This document shows positions 5,022 to 6,146 of a stretch of 6,146 nucleotides of DNA, in pieces. The DNA is taken from NCBI GenBank assembly GCA_934169535.1, contig CAKPOC010000055.1, forward strand, positions 1 to 6,146. The letters are read 5' to 3'. The position numbers and the translations under genes are program-made. Source of the stretch: an uncultured Clostridia bacterium (GTDB lineage Bacteria; Bacillota; Clostridia; TANB77; CAG-508). The notes beneath the pieces are model-generated. The model ran no database searches and was not told the DNA's origin. It saw only the letters and a program-made list of their open reading frames with translations. Every line of letters starts with the position of its first letter. Position 1 is the first letter of the stretch.

Positions 5022-6146
5022 TTATTCAGAAACTCTAACAATATTAGCGCCGAGTTTTCTGAATTTTTCTTCTATATTTTCATAACCACGATCTATATGA
5101 CTTAGATTATATAATTCAGTTTTTCCGTTAGAAATTATACCAGCTATTATTAAGGCTGCGCCAGCTCTTAAGTCTGTTGCATAAACAGGAGCACCGGTTA
5201 AACAATCAACTCCTTGAAAAACAGCAGTTTTGCCTTGGGCAGTTATATTTGCCCCCATTTTATTTAGCTCAGAAGTATATTGAAATCTGTTTTCCCAAAT
5301 ACTTTCATTTATAATGCTAGTTCCATCACCAATAGATAAAACAACTCCAATTTGTGGTTGTAAATCTGTTGGAAAACCTGGATAAGGTAAAGTTTTTATA
5401 GTTGCTTTTGAAGGTCTTTGGTCACACCAAACACGAATTGAATCATCATTCACCTCAACATGTCCGCCAATTTCTTCAATTTTTGCAATTAAACAATCTA
5501 AATGTTCTGGAACACAGTTATGAATTGTTATATCGCCTTTTGATGCAACAGCAGCAAGCATAAAAGTTCCTGATTCAATTTGATCTGGAACAATAGAATA
5601 AACTTTGTTTCCTTCAAGTTTTTCTACACCATTTATTTTTATCATATCTGTTCCAGCACCGTGAATATCAGCGCCCATAGTGTTTAAAAAGTTTGCAACA
5701 TCAACAATATGTGGCTCTTTTGCAGCGTTGTCAATAGTTGTAGTTCCTTTTGCCAAAACAGCAGCAAGCATTACATTTATTGTAGCGCCAACAGAAACTG
5801 TGTCTAAGTAAATAGAAGTTCCTACTAATCCATCTGTAGTAGCAGTTATTTTTCCTTGACTTACATTAACTGTTGCACCAAGGGCTTCAAAACCTTTTAT
5901 ATGTTGATCTATAGGCCTTGCACCTAAATTGCAACCGCCAGGAAGACCTACTTCTGCATGGCCAATTCTACTTAAAAGAGAACCAATAAGATAGTAAGAG
6001 GCTCTAAACTTACTTGTCATATCTAAAGGAGCTTTTCCTGAAATAATATTTCTTGTGTCAACTTTAATTTTATTTTTTTCAATCCATTCAATTTTTGCAC
6101 CAAGTTCTTGCAAAATAGATATGGAATTATTAACATCACTTATATT
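5022..6146 (-). CDS. murA: UDP-N-acetylglucosamine 1-carboxyvinyltransferase (MurZ-type MurA), 5' end outside window
   Basis: MurA transfers enolpyruvate from PEP to UDP-GlcNAc, the first committed step of cytosolic peptidoglycan precursor synthesis and the fosfomycin target. The reading frame stays open to the window edge, so 374 codons are visible and some 40-50 N-terminal residues are missing. The TTG at 6113-6111 is internal, because the codons before it read ISDVNNSISI, continuing the family sequence. Key sites are the fosfomycin-reactive Cys in LPGGCNLGARPIDQHI (codon 5933-5931), FRASYYLIGSLL just before it, the catalytic Asp in PGFPTDLQPQ (near 5366), TDLRAGAALI, and the C-terminal DRGYENIEEKFRKLGA. 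The RASYYL, GGCxLG and YLDTVSVGATINVMLAAV patterns resemble the second Gram-positive paralogue (MurZ/MurAB) rather than MurAA; that is from memory. It is the first visible gene of the operon with walJ and rlmH. Confidence 0.95.
   Translation of the reverse strand, partial: NISDVNNSISILQELGAKIEWIEKNKIKVDTRNIISGKAPLDMTSKFRASYYLIGSLLSRIGHAEVGLPGGCNLGARPIDQHIKGFEALGATVNVSQGKITATTDGLVGTSIYLDTVSVGATINVMLAAVLAKGTTTIDNAAKEPHIVDVANFLNTMGADIHGAGTDMIKINGVEKLEGNKVYSIVPDQIESGTFMLAAVASKGDITIHNCVPEHLDCLIAKIEEIGGHVEVNDDSIRVWCDQRPSKATIKTLPYPGFPTDLQPQIGVVLSIGDGTSIINESIWENRFQYTSELNKMGANITAQGKTAVFQGVDCLTGAPVYATDLRAGAALIIAGIISNGKTELYNLSHIDRGYENIEEKFRKLGANIVRVSE

Noticed and set aside
6111..6113. TTG as the start of murA
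   Set aside because: The frame continues upstream to the window edge with family-like residues, and the product would lack the conserved MurA N-terminus. It is an internal leucine codon.

Overview
The window looks like ordinary chromosomal core sequence from a very AT-rich, low-GC Gram-positive bacterium, most likely a Clostridia-type Firmicute. The grounds are the extreme A+T content with AGA/ATA/AAA/TTA-dominated codon use, strong AAGGAGG-type ribosome-binding sites, an AbrB regulator, the spore-maturation pair SpmA/SpmB, and RlmH/WalJ/MurA of Gram-positive type. I cannot name the genus from sequence alone.

Layout. Positions 1-340 hold no gene: an A/T-only low-complexity tract, a good intrinsic terminator for something upstream of the window (169-211), and a sigma-A-type promoter (268-296). 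Then on the + strand come trmN6 (tRNA adenine-N6 methyltransferase, TTG start) and rsmI (16S rRNA 2'-O-methyltransferase). They are separated by an unusual A-rich tandem-repeat spacer with TAA in all frames. rsmI converges on abrB (- strand) across a 130-nt run without a single G or C, which contains a perfect 22-bp all-A/T hairpin. abrB is divergent from spmA-spmB (+ strand), and the shared 166-nt region carries promoter candidates and a dyad over the abrB -10. spmB converges on rlmH across a shared hairpin terminator. The rest is a - strand operon transcribed toward the centre: murA (MurZ-like, N-terminus outside the window), walJ and rlmH.

How the genes relate. The left pair modifies translation RNAs. 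The order trmN6-rsmI, with abrB convergent, matches the yabB-yabC/abrB arrangement of Bacillus subtilis as I recall it. AbrB is a transition-state regulator, and SpmAB act late in sporulation, in spore-core dehydration. The right operon joins the first committed step of peptidoglycan synthesis (MurA), the WalRK-associated metallo-hydrolase WalJ, and the ribosome methyltransferase RlmH. I found no mobile element, CRISPR array, tRNA or rRNA, and no convincing new multi-gene system. The most unusual content is in the A/T-only spacers and hairpins.
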